The notes beneath the pieces are model-generated. The model did not search any database. It was not told the DNA's origin and worked only from the letters and a program-made list of their open reading frames with translations. A program made the position numbers and the translations under genes. Positions 37,189-52,100 of a DNA stretch of 64,000 nucleotides are shown one piece after another (position 1 is the stretch's first letter; every line of letters begins with the position of its first letter). Source of the DNA: Sphagnum compactum (taxonomy: Eukaryota > Bryophyta > Sphagnopsida > Sphagnales); the NCBI GenBank assembly GCA_965153455.1, contig OZ234500.1:12152001-12216000 (forward strand), given 5' to 3'.

Positions 37189-37589
37189 ATTTCTAAGAAA
37201 TGAGAACAAAACTAGAAAGCTCAAATCTTACAATTAGAAGCTAGATCTACAGTTCAGATCTAAATCTCAAGAATCTCTTGAATTGCATGTTGTTATTATG
37301 GCATAATTCTTGAGATTCTTATGTTGTTAATCAACCAATAATCTTGAAACAACAGGGAGCTGCCCTTCTAGTAATTTTTGTGTGGCAGGAGAAGACCAGT
37401 GTTGGCAGTTATTAGAATGGCACTAGAAATCTGGCGGCAATAAGGCGGTTCTATAAGATAGATATATAATCATGGTTAAAATTTCTCAATGTAACCAGTT
37501 CTGACGTAGAATCACGGTTCTAAGAAAATCTAAGTACTGATCAAATATCTTTGTTGGTTATATCATGAAATTCATCAGTTTTTTGAGGT

Positions 37590-37735
37590 TTTGGGAAACA
37601 AACATGATTTTTTGATTCCCAATATTTTCAAAAATCCAGAACAGGCTGTTTTTGGATTTCTAAAATTTCTGAAAACCCACACCCTGAGTTTCTTTGATTT
37701 CTTAATTTTCGGAAAACCAGAACCCGAGGTTCTTT
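37590..37735. repeat. ~42-bp tandem repeat, about 3.5 copies
   Basis: Units of the type TTTTTGGATTTCTAAAATTTCTGAAAACC followed by an ACCC(T/G)GAG-like tail. The period is a multiple of three, so frames stay open on both strands and give a pseudo-repetitive peptide. Confidence 0.7.
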
Positions 37736-39463
37736 GCCCCAAACATGAGAGACGACGTGCAAAGCTCATTGAAGGAAATTTGAAAAATGCATTTATGTGC
37801 GAAAGAATCATGGAAGAGAAGTTGGTGACGGCTAAGATTACTCTTCCCAGTTGAGACGATGATTCATCAATTTTGCGAATTGTGAGCGAGAATGAACATA
37901 GCGAAACAAACGCGACAGCAAATGATCCACACTAAATGACAGGAGGATCTTTCGTCTTCTCTTAAATCACTGGAAGTTTCCCAAATACGTCGTGCACACT
38001 TTTTTCGTGAACAAATTTGTCCGTGCGCATTGAAGACTATGGAAACAAACCACATACGGCGACAAATTTGCGAGAATTGGTGTGGACTGCCGTGGCATTC
38101 GGAAGATAGAAGAGACTTAGAATCGAAGCAATTGAAGGAAGTTGGTGGAGCTTTATGCGAGCTAACAACCACAACGACGACGACGACCGACGACGGAGTC
38201 GATGGTGTTGTCACAAGGATGACTTTTGGACGCTAAAAGTAGGAAGGGCCCAGCTGGCTGGAAGCTGCTGGAAGAGCTACTGTAGGCAAGCTGCAATGAG
38301 CTGCACCAGGGCATGAGCAGCTTATTGAGGATTCAGCGAAGAGCCAAATCCTTTCAATTGATCAAGCGGGTGGGCCAGGCCAAGGTCCCACCAACCTCGA
38401 TTGCAGCCAGCTAGCTATGATTAGGATCGAAATATTGGCTGCAAAGTGATCCTCATGACATCGCGCGGACACCCACCTCGCTCGGTTCTAAATTGCTCAC
38501 CCATTCCGAAATTTCCTTGCTATATGTATCTGCTGTATTGTGGACTTTTACCAACGAACAATCCGCCTGCGTACGATATATGCTGGGACTAGCTAGCGCA
38601 ATCTACTTCAGATTTAGGTCTCTATTGAATCCTTATCACAGGAGTTCTCTGGAAACAGTTAGTGTACACTGTGCGTTACTAGGAAAAAGCCAGTGAAAGA
38701 CTCAGACTCACAAGTCTTACACAATTCCATAGGTCCACTTATCTACTGCAAGATCAGGAAGACTAGAGCAACTCTCTTCAAAAGGTCTTGAATTCACTCG
38801 CACGGATTGTGTACTCGTGGTTCCAGGATAGGTTTGACACACAATTACCGGGTGCAACAGGTTCATTGGAGTTCTAAATTCGTACACATCATTCTACCGC
38901 TTCACTTCGCAAGGAGGATCTGTACTCTTGCAAAACTAGCGCAGGTCTTTAGAGTCAAAGTTTTGCACTACATCAGTAGAACAAGACTCTGCTCGTTCGG
39001 TCACTTTCAACATGATCCTGAAAACAGAGTCTCCTATCTGTGGCTATCGAAGCTTGAGGGACGGCGCAAGTGCATAGAAAACTGCAAGCTTCAGTAATTC
39101 AGAAGACCATCAAACGTGAACTGGAGTCTTCTTGCAATCTTGTAAATGCATCTGTTTCTCGCACCGTAACCACTCGTACAGCAGTTTGCGCGACAAACGC
39201 CTTGTACAGGACCAAAGTTTTGTTCTCCATTTGGAGCTTCGAACCACGGCGGCAAACTTTCTGTAACGTAAAAGAGAACCAAAGATTTAGGTGTAGCCTG
39301 CTTGGGTTTGCTGTGGCTGCGTCAAGTGTGGATTCTTCAACGCAGCGACGAGCCCGTTGAATTCCTGGATCGCTTCCAGTAGAATTTTAGCGCATTGACA
39401 TTGCACTTGAAATTGAGCTGAGCTTGAACGGAGTTTTGCGGACCCAGTGCGAAGTAGGTACAG

Positions 39464-41254
<1,791 letters not shown>

Positions 41255-41509
41255 ATCCGCTTTTCTCGTAGAAATATTGCAGCGCTAGAAGCTTTTCTTC
41301 CACGGATCCAAAACGAATTACAACGCGATCCTACTTCCATGTACAAAGTGATGAAGAGGAATTCAAGTAAACCCCCGTAATTGGAGAAATCCAACCAGCA
41401 CGCCTCATATTCAACATAGAAGTTCAAAGTCCCTAGGAAGAACAAAACCACCACATCCTGTGACTATATTCATGAATGACTCTTTATTAGGTGCAGGTTA
41501 CCAATGCTG

Positions 41510-41557
41510 ATCATGCAAATTTGAGGCAATCGTACGATTGCCTCAAATTTGCATGAT
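41510..41557. repeat. Perfect 48-bp palindrome, no spacer, 255 bp after peroxidase 2 stop
   Basis: Left arm 41510-41533 (ATCATGCAAATTTGAGGCAA then TCGT) is the exact reverse complement of the right arm 41534-41557, with centre GT|AC. No mismatch in 24 paired bases. It lies where the 3' UTR or terminator of peroxidase 2 would be. Symmetry stops one base outside on each side. Confidence 0.97.
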
Positions 41558-42511
41558 ATAAGATTGCCGTTTGTAGCAGCAGCTGAATCCCGTATGTCCT
41601 CAGATGGTGTTTTTCTTGAACTGCCGGAAATCTCAAAATTGATTTAGTGGTGTGATGATTCATTCTCGACCAAGCTATACTGTCTGCTGGCAATTTGAGA
41701 CTGATGAGTCTCTCACCTTAGACTCAAGAAAACTATACTTGAGGATCGAGTGGGATTCATCTTCGGTTGAGAAATTAAAAAATGACAATGATCATACAAG
41801 GAGCTCTTGGATGATTCCCATGTGGGAAAAATTGTCTAACTTCACCTCCAAGAATAGATTAAAAACACGAGTAACAGGGTATTGTGCAACATTCCCGGGA
41901 GCCTAGCAGGGAAAATTCAATTATGCTATCTTGAAAAGTACTGTGAACCAATGACAAAGGGGAAGTTGGTAATTTTTTCCTAGTTGGAAAGTACCTATCG
42001 GGGGAAACAAAGTTTCCTTTCCACATTGGTTCTAAGGGGGCCTTCTAACAGGGATAGCTGAGAGCTTTCCCACATTGCACACAGAAAGTTGTAAGACAAC
42101 TCGTCAATGTATCAGAAGCAGCTTGTCCTTCCAAGATCGATTAGGTTGCAAGATCTGATGTATATATTGTGCAGAACGAGTATATATTCTTCCGAGTACA
42201 AAAATGCGGTATCCATATAAGTAAACTACAAACAAAAACTATTGCAATTTAGGTGGTTACTGAGACAAGTGCAATTTGTAAAATATAACTGTATATGGCA
42301 GTCTGCTTTGCTTCAGGCTAGATTAGATTTACCAACAATGAACAGGAGTCAATACTCATGTCCTCTTCCTTCCTTCTTGCATGCGAAATGGTAAAAGTGT
42401 AGCGTAGGGGGACATTCCCCAGTGGTTTAGACCCACTGGCAACACATCAAATACCCATCAAACTTCAAAGGGTCAAAGCAGAGTCCTGCGCAGCAAGAGT
42501 GTGCCTCTGCT

Positions 42512-42690
42512 GCAGGTCTGGCCAAATGCCAGTGGAAGTTTTGCATTAAACCAAAAAAAAAAAAAAAACCGTCTGGAGTAGGTATGGTGGTTGGAAGAAG
42601 TGCAGGGTTGGCCAAATACTCGTGGAAGTTTTCGTTAAACTGAAAGAGAAAAAGAAAAAAAAGTACTTCTACGGCGTGGTGGTTGGAAGT
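42512..42690. repeat. 90-bp tandem duplication with A-rich centre
   Basis: Copies start at 42512 and 42602 with GCAGG(T/G)(C/T)TGGCCAAAT, share GTGGAAGTTTT and end GGTGGTTGGAAG. The first carries a run of 16 A, the second a broken A/G run. Confidence 0.85.
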
Positions 42691-42839
42691 TGGTAAGTAG
42701 TTGTTGCAGCAGCAATGCGATGCCAGATTTGAGTTCTGCTCCTTGTAACAGAACATAAATATTGGTTGTTTTCTATTCTGCAGTACAACACCAACATGTG
42801 GTTCTTTTTTGCAAAATAACTGTGTGACGCTGCTAAATC

Positions 42840-42925
42840 GTGCAAGGCGTCATGTTGACGCCCATGAAATTTTATGGGGGAGAATAACATCCTGCGTGTA
42901 GCTAGCTGAGCCTTGCCCTTCATTC
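42840..42925. repeat. Dispersed relative of the 35.4-kb repeat
   Basis: ATGGGGGAGAATAACATCCTGC followed by TGAGCCTTGCCCTTCATTCC resembles 35455-35500 (GAGGAGTATAATCCTGCTCC, CTCACCTTCCATTCC) in the same orientation. This suggests a shared, decayed dispersed element. Confidence 0.4.
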
Positions 42926-44099
42926 CGAAATGTTCTCACACATTTTAGCTGGTAAGGTAGAGACAGCTAGAATTGTTAGAATAAGCAATTGGAGTAAATC
43001 ACACTTCAATTTTATTTTTCACATATTTTTCTCTTAAAGAAAAGACAATTTAAAATCCAACCCAAGCTGAAGTGAAATTTTTGGACTTATTTTTAATTAG
43101 TTATGATTTTTATTTTTTCAATCTTACATATCAACATCTTAGTTGATGTTTCCTGGAGAGTCCACCTTTCCACCTGTTTGCCCACACATCTCCTATGATC
43201 CCAAGGTTTGGGTTAGCTACTTCCTAGATTGGTAGAGCCCATTCATGTTGTATCTTTGTTCTCAACACTACAAAAATCCTAAATGGTGTGTCCACTCAAA
43301 ATACATACACATTTTCTTTTTGTGTCTACACCTTTATTACTACAATTTCTTTCCCCCCTTGAGATTTCACCTCATGTTAGAGTCCACTTCAGATCCAGCT
43401 CAACAACCCCGGCCACCACACCAAGCAAGGGTTACAAACACATCAACAAATAGTGTTGAACCAAGCACCATAGCTCGAACTCCCTTCTTCCATCTAGTAC
43501 ATGAGTCACAAATTCATGCATGGGAGGTCTTACTTTTTCGATCGGAAGTGTGTGACTTTGTTCGCATTCACCACACTACCTAATTTTGCTAGACCAAGCC
43601 TTAAAAGTTTTTAAAATTTCAAGTCCACTCCCAAGTCCATTTCCGTTGGTTGCCATCATATTACCTTTTTCAATGATTTTCTCCTCCCATTGACCTTTAG
43701 CCTTCTCATTCTAACCAAGCTTGTGAGAACCATTAACATTTTTGTTGTTTTCATTAAGCAATCTCCCCCACTTTAAAGGGGTGATTGCCTTCATCAACAC
43801 TTTGGCAATTTGTGGTTGGTTTACCCCTTCTCAAAGTCTTTTCTTTTTCCTAGTTCTCTTCACTCCAAGTTCATGCACCTTCTCTTGTTCAAACTTAGCC
43901 ACCATGTCAAGCAAGTGATTCAAGTGTGAAGGTTTCACCTAGACTACCTTTTTATCAAAGGTGGTCGTGTTCATCTTGATCAGCACCATCTTGACCAATT
44001 AAAAAAATTGATTGATTACCACCAATATGGTGTCTAGCCCATTCTAGTTTGGGCATTGCATCATAAAGTCCATTGTTGAAGTGAGAAAGATTTTTGTAA

Positions 44100-44285
44100 C
44101 TGAAACTGGTTTTCTAACCATATCCAATAGAAGTTTATTTGAGACAATGTAACTGAAATTGGTTTTTACATAATCGAAACTAGATTTGGGTAAATGAAAT
44201 TGGATTGTCGTAACCGAAACTAGAATTATCTCAAGGTAACTGAAACCGGATTTGTCTTACTGATACTAGATTTAACGGTGATTAT
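44100..44285. repeat. Degenerate 20-28-bp tandem repeat (GTAACTGAAACTGGATTT type)
   Basis: Seven or so units beginning (G)TAAC(T/C)GAAA(C/T)(T/C)(G/A)G. Spacing is irregular. Confidence 0.65.
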
Positions 44286-44949
44286 TTTTAGCACGAAAAA
44301 TCTAGAAATGATTAGTTGAACTAGTAGTTAGGATTGTTTTTTATAAGGTTTGGAAAGTATATATCTAAGGGGAATTTTTAGTTTTTTACTCTTTTGAAAC
44401 AATAGACTATATAGAGTTGTTTTAAGCAAATTGTGGAGAAAGTTCAAACCTTTTGAACTTTTTCCCTTCTTTTTGAAATAATCAGTGTTTTTTGTTAGAT
44501 TGGTATTTCATGATTCCATATGTTTGTGCAACTTTCACAACATTCAAGAAGTCAACTGAAGAAACAAGTAACATTCACTAAAACTTCCAAAAATAAACAA
44601 GTGCATAAGGGATTTAGAATATGGACAACAAGAATCGTTTACACTTCAAATCTTGGGAAGAATACATGTTCACTCTTTTGCCAGAAGGTTGATTCCAACA
44701 TTCACAGTCTCAATAGATTTGTCCAATGTTGTGACAAGGTAGTTTCGTGTTGTTGTCTCACTTTGGAATGCTGAGACTTCCCACCCTTTTGTAGTGTTGG
44801 AACCAAGGCGTGACGCTTTTGAGCTCAATGCCAAGTTCATAAGCTTTCTCCTTTGCAGTGTGTGACTAAGTCTCATCAAAAAAAGCTTTTGGTCCGGGAA
44901 ATCCCTACTAAACATACATGTTGAGATACCTGACATCTTGTTGCCCCTT

Positions 44950-44979
44950 GATATATATATATATATATATATATATATC
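44950..44979. repeat. (AT)n microsatellite
   Basis: Uninterrupted AT dinucleotide run of about 28 bases. Confidence 0.97.
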
Positions 44980-46079
44980 ATGTTTGATTACAGAGCCATC
45001 TATGACAAGTTGTGGAAGAAAACAAGGGTTTTGATAAGGTATATATGATGACAAAAAGTTGATTAGATATTAACCTAAACCATTAATTAATAATTAATGA
45101 TCATAGTTCAACTATGGTAAGCCCTAAATAAACTATTCATCTTAGTGAGCAGGAAAACACCTCCATCCTATAACAAGGTACTAACTAAAGGTGAACCACA
45201 TATACACAAGAAGGAAGAGGGGCACAAGGGGATACCGTATGGTGGTAGTACCTGCGATTTACAACAAAATGAAGACACTTTGAAAGCTTGAATTTCAAGT
45301 CATATAAAACCATAGTCCAATCAGTAGATCACTCAATTGCAAGCTACACCCACTCATTCTCTGGATTCAAAGCACTTACAAATTGCAATTAACTTATAAT
45401 TTTACATGCCATTGTAAAATCAGAGTTCCAATTGACATTATTATAAGCCAAAATCTGATTATGGCAAAGTCAAAACAATAGATGAAAAAAAGGAAATGCA
45501 TCCAGCATAGGATTTGAGAAATAAAGATTCATTATAGTTATGCCAATCATTAAGCCCAATAGATTTCCATTTGTATTCAACTATAATAGTTCATAAATCT
45601 AGTAAGCCCACTAAAATAAGCTTCTTGAAAATGTAATTGAACAAAGAAAACATCAATGACAGAGTAATAGTTTTTACATATAGACTTTAACAAACTGGAT
45701 AAAATACACTACATGATTTGAGCATTATAAAGGCCAAATCAAAGAAAGTCCAGGCATCTCAAGAAAACACATATAGAACTATGCGCTTATCGTGGTCTAT
45801 ATGTGGTTGAAAGCCTCAATAGGGAGAGTGTATACTTGAGATCCACTTCTACCACAACCTTGCTCATGTCGTGCAACTATCATATTGAACTTTGTCGTTA
45901 TCACCAAGTGTGAATATATGAAAGTAGGCCCTCCATCACATAAGACATAAGATTGTGGATTGTGGATTGTGTCCTTGCATTTTATAGTATTTTCCAACTA
46001 TGATTTATTCTCCTTTATATACTTCCTACCCCTAATAGTCAACCTTATTGACCTCCTCCACCATAGCTAAAGTTTCCTC

Positions 46080-49000
46080 ACATATGAGTACCTAGAAGTC
46101 ATCACCCTCATTATTGTCCTTTGCAACAATAATTACAAAATGATCACCCACATCCAAAGCGGCTGCCAATAGTTCCCTATCATTACTGATTAAACAATTA
46201 TCTTCATCAATTTCATCATCTTTAGCATCTTGTGGTTTGTGGGGAACCAAGCGGATCAAATCAAACCTTGGCACATAGTTTACATGGTCACATGGACCAT
46301 CACCACCATCTGTACAGAATTTGCAAAAACATGACAATTTTTTTGTCTGCAACGAAATCTTGTCTAGCCTGACACTGTGTACTTGATGTAAGGTACATGT
46401 CCTTGCAACTATCTATGCATTGAATTGATCAACTTGATTAACATCTACTAATTTGACCTCATAAAAAAAACATTGAACATCTCTGCACACATTTGAAAAA
46501 CCTGCATAAGCTCGATTAAAATGATCTTGTAAAAAGCTCACACATCTAAGGCATTATGAAGTCTCACCCTAGTAAGCTTCACCTGCTCAAATCTAAGTGC
46601 CTGGTTTATGGAAGCTTCAGCTCCATCCCATCTTCCTTTGTCATGTCCATTATTGAAATAGTTCCACTACATACATGTTTTAAGCAGTAGCTCATCAGAT
46701 TTAGTTAATGATGGATAACGTGCCACATAAAATAGAGATCTTCCACATTTAAATTGTGAGGAACAACCATATGAAAAGACAATGTGCTCTATAGGTAATG
46801 GTTGACCCTAGGTTTGGAGGAACTCCTTGTGTAAACCAAAACAATGTTGCATGAACAAGTTGTCATGTTGTTTGTCATCACCAATGTAGAAGTGATATTC
46901 TCTAACAATTCTGGAGTTAGGATTTCCATCCCAATCCACTCACACTTTAAAAATCAAGTGCACAAGGATCGTAACTTGGAAATTGAACCAATGTTGGGAT
47001 TGCACTTCATTCTGCCACTGGAATGAATAATTCTCAACATAATCCACAACTGATACAATGTGGTCTGTAATTAAATTCTCCAAGCATTTTTTGAACATAT
47101 TGTCTTGCCACTTGGCTTCAAAATTGTGGACAACAAACTCAGCTAGCTTTCATTTCAAGAGGGTAACCAATGTAAGAGGGGTGGTTTGTTTGTATTCACG
47201 ACGAAAGGCATGCCGATCTTTGCCATCTTCTGACCTTCCCACCCACACTTTTTCAAACTGACGCCATGAAATCGTTTTTTCAGTAATATTGTCCACTTCA
47301 TGAGGGTAGAATTGTAGTGTTGAAACACTACACATGGCACAATCACCTTCAATGCATTGCTTCTAGTGGAACTCATCTATGTTCCCTTTGGACATAAGAT
47401 ATGATCACACAAGTTTCTAACACCACTCATGCAGTAGTGTTGGCAACACATGCTACTGCACCTCCTGGCTAGTAAATATTGCAATTGCACTCACAATTTT
47501 GGTGAAATAACCCATTGCGCATTAAATTAAATCCATCCTTCAACTTTGCCATTTGTACATGATAATTACAACAACAAAAGTTGAACTCCTTCAATCTTTT
47601 CACAAACCATGGTTTCAACCTTCAAAAGATCATAAGCTAATTTTCACATTAAGTGTTTGCTCCATGAAACGTGTGTAGAATGCAAGTTGCAAGCCCATAA
47701 ACAACACATAATTAGGCTTTCTGCATATTACTACTATCCTATTTAAACATTGATCCAGAACTTACAGATGTATGAAAGAAGGGTCATGAAGGGACAACAT
47801 AAAAGACATCAACAAAAGAAAATAAAGGAACAAGTGTCCAGCTTTCAAGAATGGTCCAAATCTCTAAACAATTAAGGAAAGATGACTAAAAAAGTAACCA
47901 TAAAAAATAGGCACCTTCCTAGGCACATCTTGGATAAGGAACAATCCTTGTGAATGAACTATAAAGGAAAGCTATTAAGGAAAGGGTTGCCTTAGAAATA
48001 ATCATAAGGAATAGGCACCTCCCTAGGCACATCCTAGCTAAAGGAACAATTCTTGTGAATGAACTATACAAGAAAGTTATTAAAGAAAGGGTTGTCTTAC
48101 AAATAACCATAAGGAATAGGCACCTTCCTGGCACATCCTAAATAAGGAACTATACATGAGATGAAACATAAAGGAAAGTGATTAAGGAAAGGTGTGATTG
48201 CAAGTCATCATAAGGAATATGCATTTCCTCAAGTCACATCCTAGGTTAAAAACAATTCTTGCAAATGTCCTTTTGAGGTTGACACATACTTGAAAATAGA
48301 AACCATAAAGGAAACATCAATGACATCAAGAACTTACATCAAATGTACTTGAAAGATTTCATAGTTCAACTAGCATACAAAGTAAATTGGGAAATAAAAA
48401 GGAACACATACTTAAATTTCCAAAAGGAGGTGGGTTGCATGTGATTCCCATGACTTTTAAGCTATTTGCCTCCTTACAACATCCTTCATGTTCGGGCTGA
48501 CACGAATGTTTTCAGTCCAAAATTGAACAACCAAATTTTTCATATCAGAAGATAATGAATCTTTCCTTTTAGCCCTGTCATAGAAAGCCCAAAGGGCATT
48601 ATCCATATGAGATTCAAGACATAACCTCCTCTTTATCCCCCTTTTGAAAAATCTATGATGGATCTTTGTGAGTAAACTGGTTTGCCGTATGCTTTGAATG
48701 GAATCAGTTGCTACCATGGGAATGACAATATTCCAAGCACATTGGTTGTCTTTTGAGTGACAACCTTTAATATGTTGCCGTCCTTTTGATATGTTGTCCA
48801 TAGTGTTTTGTGCATTTTCCAATTGACAAAAATCTAGCAATACGTTATGCCAAATTGGGTTATTCAAAATCTTTGAAAGTAGAAACTATTGGTATTCCAA
48901 ACCTCTCGTTGAAGTTTGGTGGAACCATTCTATTGCTAATTTTTGTGCAATCCTTGTAGTTGACCTCTCTAGGTTAACAATAGTATTACTTTCTTGAATA

Positions 49001-49170
49001 GGTTTAGCAACAATAGCCATAACACCATTATGGACATCTTTTTGCCACTGCTTACACCTCCTTTGCCTTTGATTTTGGGTCAGTTTTCTTGAAACTCCTT
49101 GTGCCAAACGTATATAAATGGCTTGACCATCTCGTGGTCCATTTACATTATGCACCATGATGTATTGAAT
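46080..49170 (-). pseudogene. Decayed transposase-like gene of an unassigned DDE-type family
   Basis: Minus strand. The N-terminal part, 49158-48457, is one frame with an amber stop near 48886 and ends in FWTENIRVSPNMKDVVRRQI. After a break filled by tandem repeats, the C-terminal part runs 47376-46080: TISWRQFEKVWVGRSEDGKD, then FVVHNFEAKWQD, VVDYVENYSFQWQNEVQSQHW, EYHFYIGDDKQHD, SYGCSSQFK, LFYVARYPSL, and finally SCFCKFCTDGGDGPC. I recall this motif order from a widespread set of uncharacterised transposase-like proteins of plants and animals. In that set the SYGC position is normally SDGC, so a presumed catalytic Asp is lost here. Several stops and frameshifts make it non-functional. The superfamily name is uncertain. 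The last frame, 46092-46352, is intact and acidic. Confidence 0.62.
47907..48265. repeat. ~104-bp tandem repeat, about 3.5 copies, inside the transposase relic
   Basis: Copies of ATAGGCACCTTCCTAGGCAC followed by ATCCTNNNTAAGGAACAATTCTTG start at 47907, 48011, 48116 and about 48217 (periods 104, 105, 101). The array lies between the N- and C-terminal coding halves. Confidence 0.9.
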
Positions 49171-52100
49171 TGGTTGAATCTACAAAACAGTCCCAGTTTC
49201 AGATGACTTGAACCAAATACTTCACCCTACATAGCTTCAACAAAAAAAGATGTCATGAGAGGTGTGATCAAGATCAAAAGATCATGTAGACTGTAGAACA
49301 TCACCACTTGGACAATAGAATACAAGTGAAATCACAAAGATAAGACCTTCCACCATTGTAACTTGAAACATATCAATGTCTCACATGCGTTACCTACAAC
49401 CCACATGAGAACTCAGTCCACACAAGCAAGCAAGAAATATATAAACAACTAGCAATACCAATACTAGATACCATCCACTAACTCAAGTGATACGTGTAGA
49501 GTCTTCCATCGCAACTGTGACCAACAAAATGGGGATTAGGTAAGGACTCACAGTACTTTGCCAAGGTACAATCCTGGACACTGTGTTCAACCAAAGCTTT
49601 TTATCTTTTTTTCCAAAATACCAAATTAGTGCAAACTCATCTTGTTGGCAAGCCATAATCACACATCCCACAAAGAGCAAATGAAGATAGCAAGAATAAG
49701 ACCCCAAAGTATGTCCCCTTGTCTTCCTATCATGGATTACAACACACTCACTAATCACTAACCAAATCTTACAGATCCCTTCTTTGGGAGGAAAAAGGGT
49801 CATTTCATGCGAACCTTTTTAACCCACATTAGTATATCTACACTGACCTAAATAGTTCCCATTTGTTGTTGATGTTGCCAAAATTAACATCAATTTAGTA
49901 GATAGAACTGTAGTGAGGAAACCTAAAATCACATGGAGAGTGAAGGACAAATAGTGAACATAGAAGTAAATCTATTAGTCTAGAACCTAGTACTTAACTT
50001 GCTTTTCAATAATGAAAAAAATTCAAGAACTGGCAACTCATAACAGAAAGCTTGAAAGGGAAAAACTTTGGTTTTCCTCGACAACGTACTTGAAAAGTTG
50101 TGCACCTTTTTTCAAAGTAATGATTACCTTCACAACAAAACAACCAAATAATACATTTAGCTTGCATAGAAGTTTACAACCACTAGCCAAACAAATTGCC
50201 AACTAGATTACTTTGAGCTATATATATTGCCAACTTTGTTTAAAGCTTTTGACTACCTTTATTGTCATGACCCTAACCTTGGGCTCGCAACCAAGGCAAA
50301 GGCATGGAAAGGTGCGGGCCAAGAGTGCAACCCAAGAATCACATTTGCACTCCCGGGAGTGCGATGGAGTATGTGAGGGAATGAACCCACACACTTCTAA
50401 GTGGACTCCTACTTTGGGAGTTGGAGACCCTATGGAGTCCTAAATTTTCAAAAAATAATTTCAAGGGTAAAAACTCATTAAATTGAAGACTTTTTTATAC
50501 CATTAAAAAGCTCTTGAGACGTAGATGTACAAAATGGGCTCGCATGATCCATTTGAATACTTAAAACACAAGTTATGGTTGAGAAAAGGGCCAGGAATCA
50601 AAGTATTAATTTGACTATCAACCATTAAAAGTTAGGAATCACCCTGATTTACTTGCATACAAGTAGCGTGTGACATATTGTTGGAAAGCTTTCAACAAGG
50701 GCTACAACTTTTCTTTGGACTTCACCTTAATCAAAGGTCTGCACAAGAAGTTATGGGCCTCCAAAGTGACAAGAGTTTCAATTTTGGGAATTTCGGGACC
50801 CCCAACTTGGGAGTCTTGGGGAAAATGACATTTGGGTGCAGCCCCATGGCTAATAATAAAGAATATTATAAGGGGGAAGGTGATGATTTCCCCCAAATCC
50901 AGGCCGTGGTGAGTCTATGTATGCCCATGACTTGTCCTTGCACCAAAAGTGTTCCAATTATGCATTAACCAACTTGTTCTTTGGTTTGTGCAAGTTCATG
51001 TCAATAATTGACTCGCTTGTCACTCGTCCTAAACCCCATCTCGAAGCTCTAACATGCCTTCTTTACCCCCAAAGTGTTACAAACCAAGGAATGTAACCCC
51101 AACTCCTTCCATTGTTTTCACTTTTGAACTCGCATTTGAATCCTTCAAGGAGTGTGGGGTTGCATTACTTGTAGTTGAAACAAAAAAAATCGGTATGCAA
51201 AAACATATGCAAATCAATTAATGTGAAGTAGTTAGTGACGACCTAGGCAACTCCCCTAAAATTCCATCACCTACACCCTCACCCCACGTGAAACATCACC
51301 CAAAGCATCCACCTCTTCATGGTTTGACCCCTGGCTGGAAGAGCTTATAACATTAGACATGCTTATCTTATCATTATAAAAAAGACCTCCACCTGGTAGT
51401 CTCATATTTGCATTCATGCTATTTGAACTCATATTAGAACTATTTACATGCATTTAACCTCCAACAAATATTGTCTCAAGGAATGTGTTCCTTGATTCCC
51501 TTGTAATCAATCCTCCTACTAAATAACTTTTGTTTGCTCCTAGATTATGAGGACTATTAATGGGACTCAAAATCTTAAATTTGTCTCCCCCCTCCTGTAA
51601 CAAAAACAATATTTATAAGAACAATGTTTGCTCAGCAAATGAAAACATACATATCCTAAAAGGCCAAGTTACTAGAGCAAAGGTTTTCTTGATCTCATTA
51701 TGTAATCCATCACAAACATGTAAACAACATGCAATGAACAAACTCCTCCAAAAATTTATGTAATCGAATAACTACCCTGTAGAAGAATGAGATAGTGAAG
51801 TAGGCTACATTAGTTTTGGCAAATTGGACCTTGAGGAAATTTGAATGAACATATAAAGCCTTTATTTTGGCTAGACATGTTGCATTTAGAATGAAGGCCT
51901 CTTATAAATCTTGCTTGAAGCACTTCTTCTTAACTCTCTAACTCCACAATAACTGAAATCTTGCACACATTTAGTTTCTCTTATTTGTAACCCTATCTTA
52001 AAATGTCATAGACACCCACCTAATGTAGACTATCGGTGTTGTCAAAACGTGAGATCAAAGGAGAACTCTTTCATGTAGGAAGAGAAAGGCTCGCTTATGG

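Larger units (their letters stand above)
28574..39463. other. Intergenic region between MITE copy C and peroxidase 2
   Basis: No gene recognised apart from the listed repeats. The last 1.5 kb (38.0-39.46) has more balanced composition, an (ACG)n run near 38171 and no long frame. It is probably the promoter and upstream region of peroxidase 2. Confidence 0.45.
41255..46079. other. 3' flank of peroxidase 2 and intergenic DNA
   Basis: Beyond the palindrome and tandem repeats listed, no gene is recognised. Reading 43400-44000 on the minus strand gives a coding-like but broken peptide (HLLDMVAKFEQEKVHELGVK) of unknown origin. Confidence 0.4.

Noticed and set aside
50260-50950. Possible solo LTR beginning TGTCATGACCC
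   Set aside because: No matching end, target duplication, primer-binding site or second copy could be found; mentioned only as a possibility.
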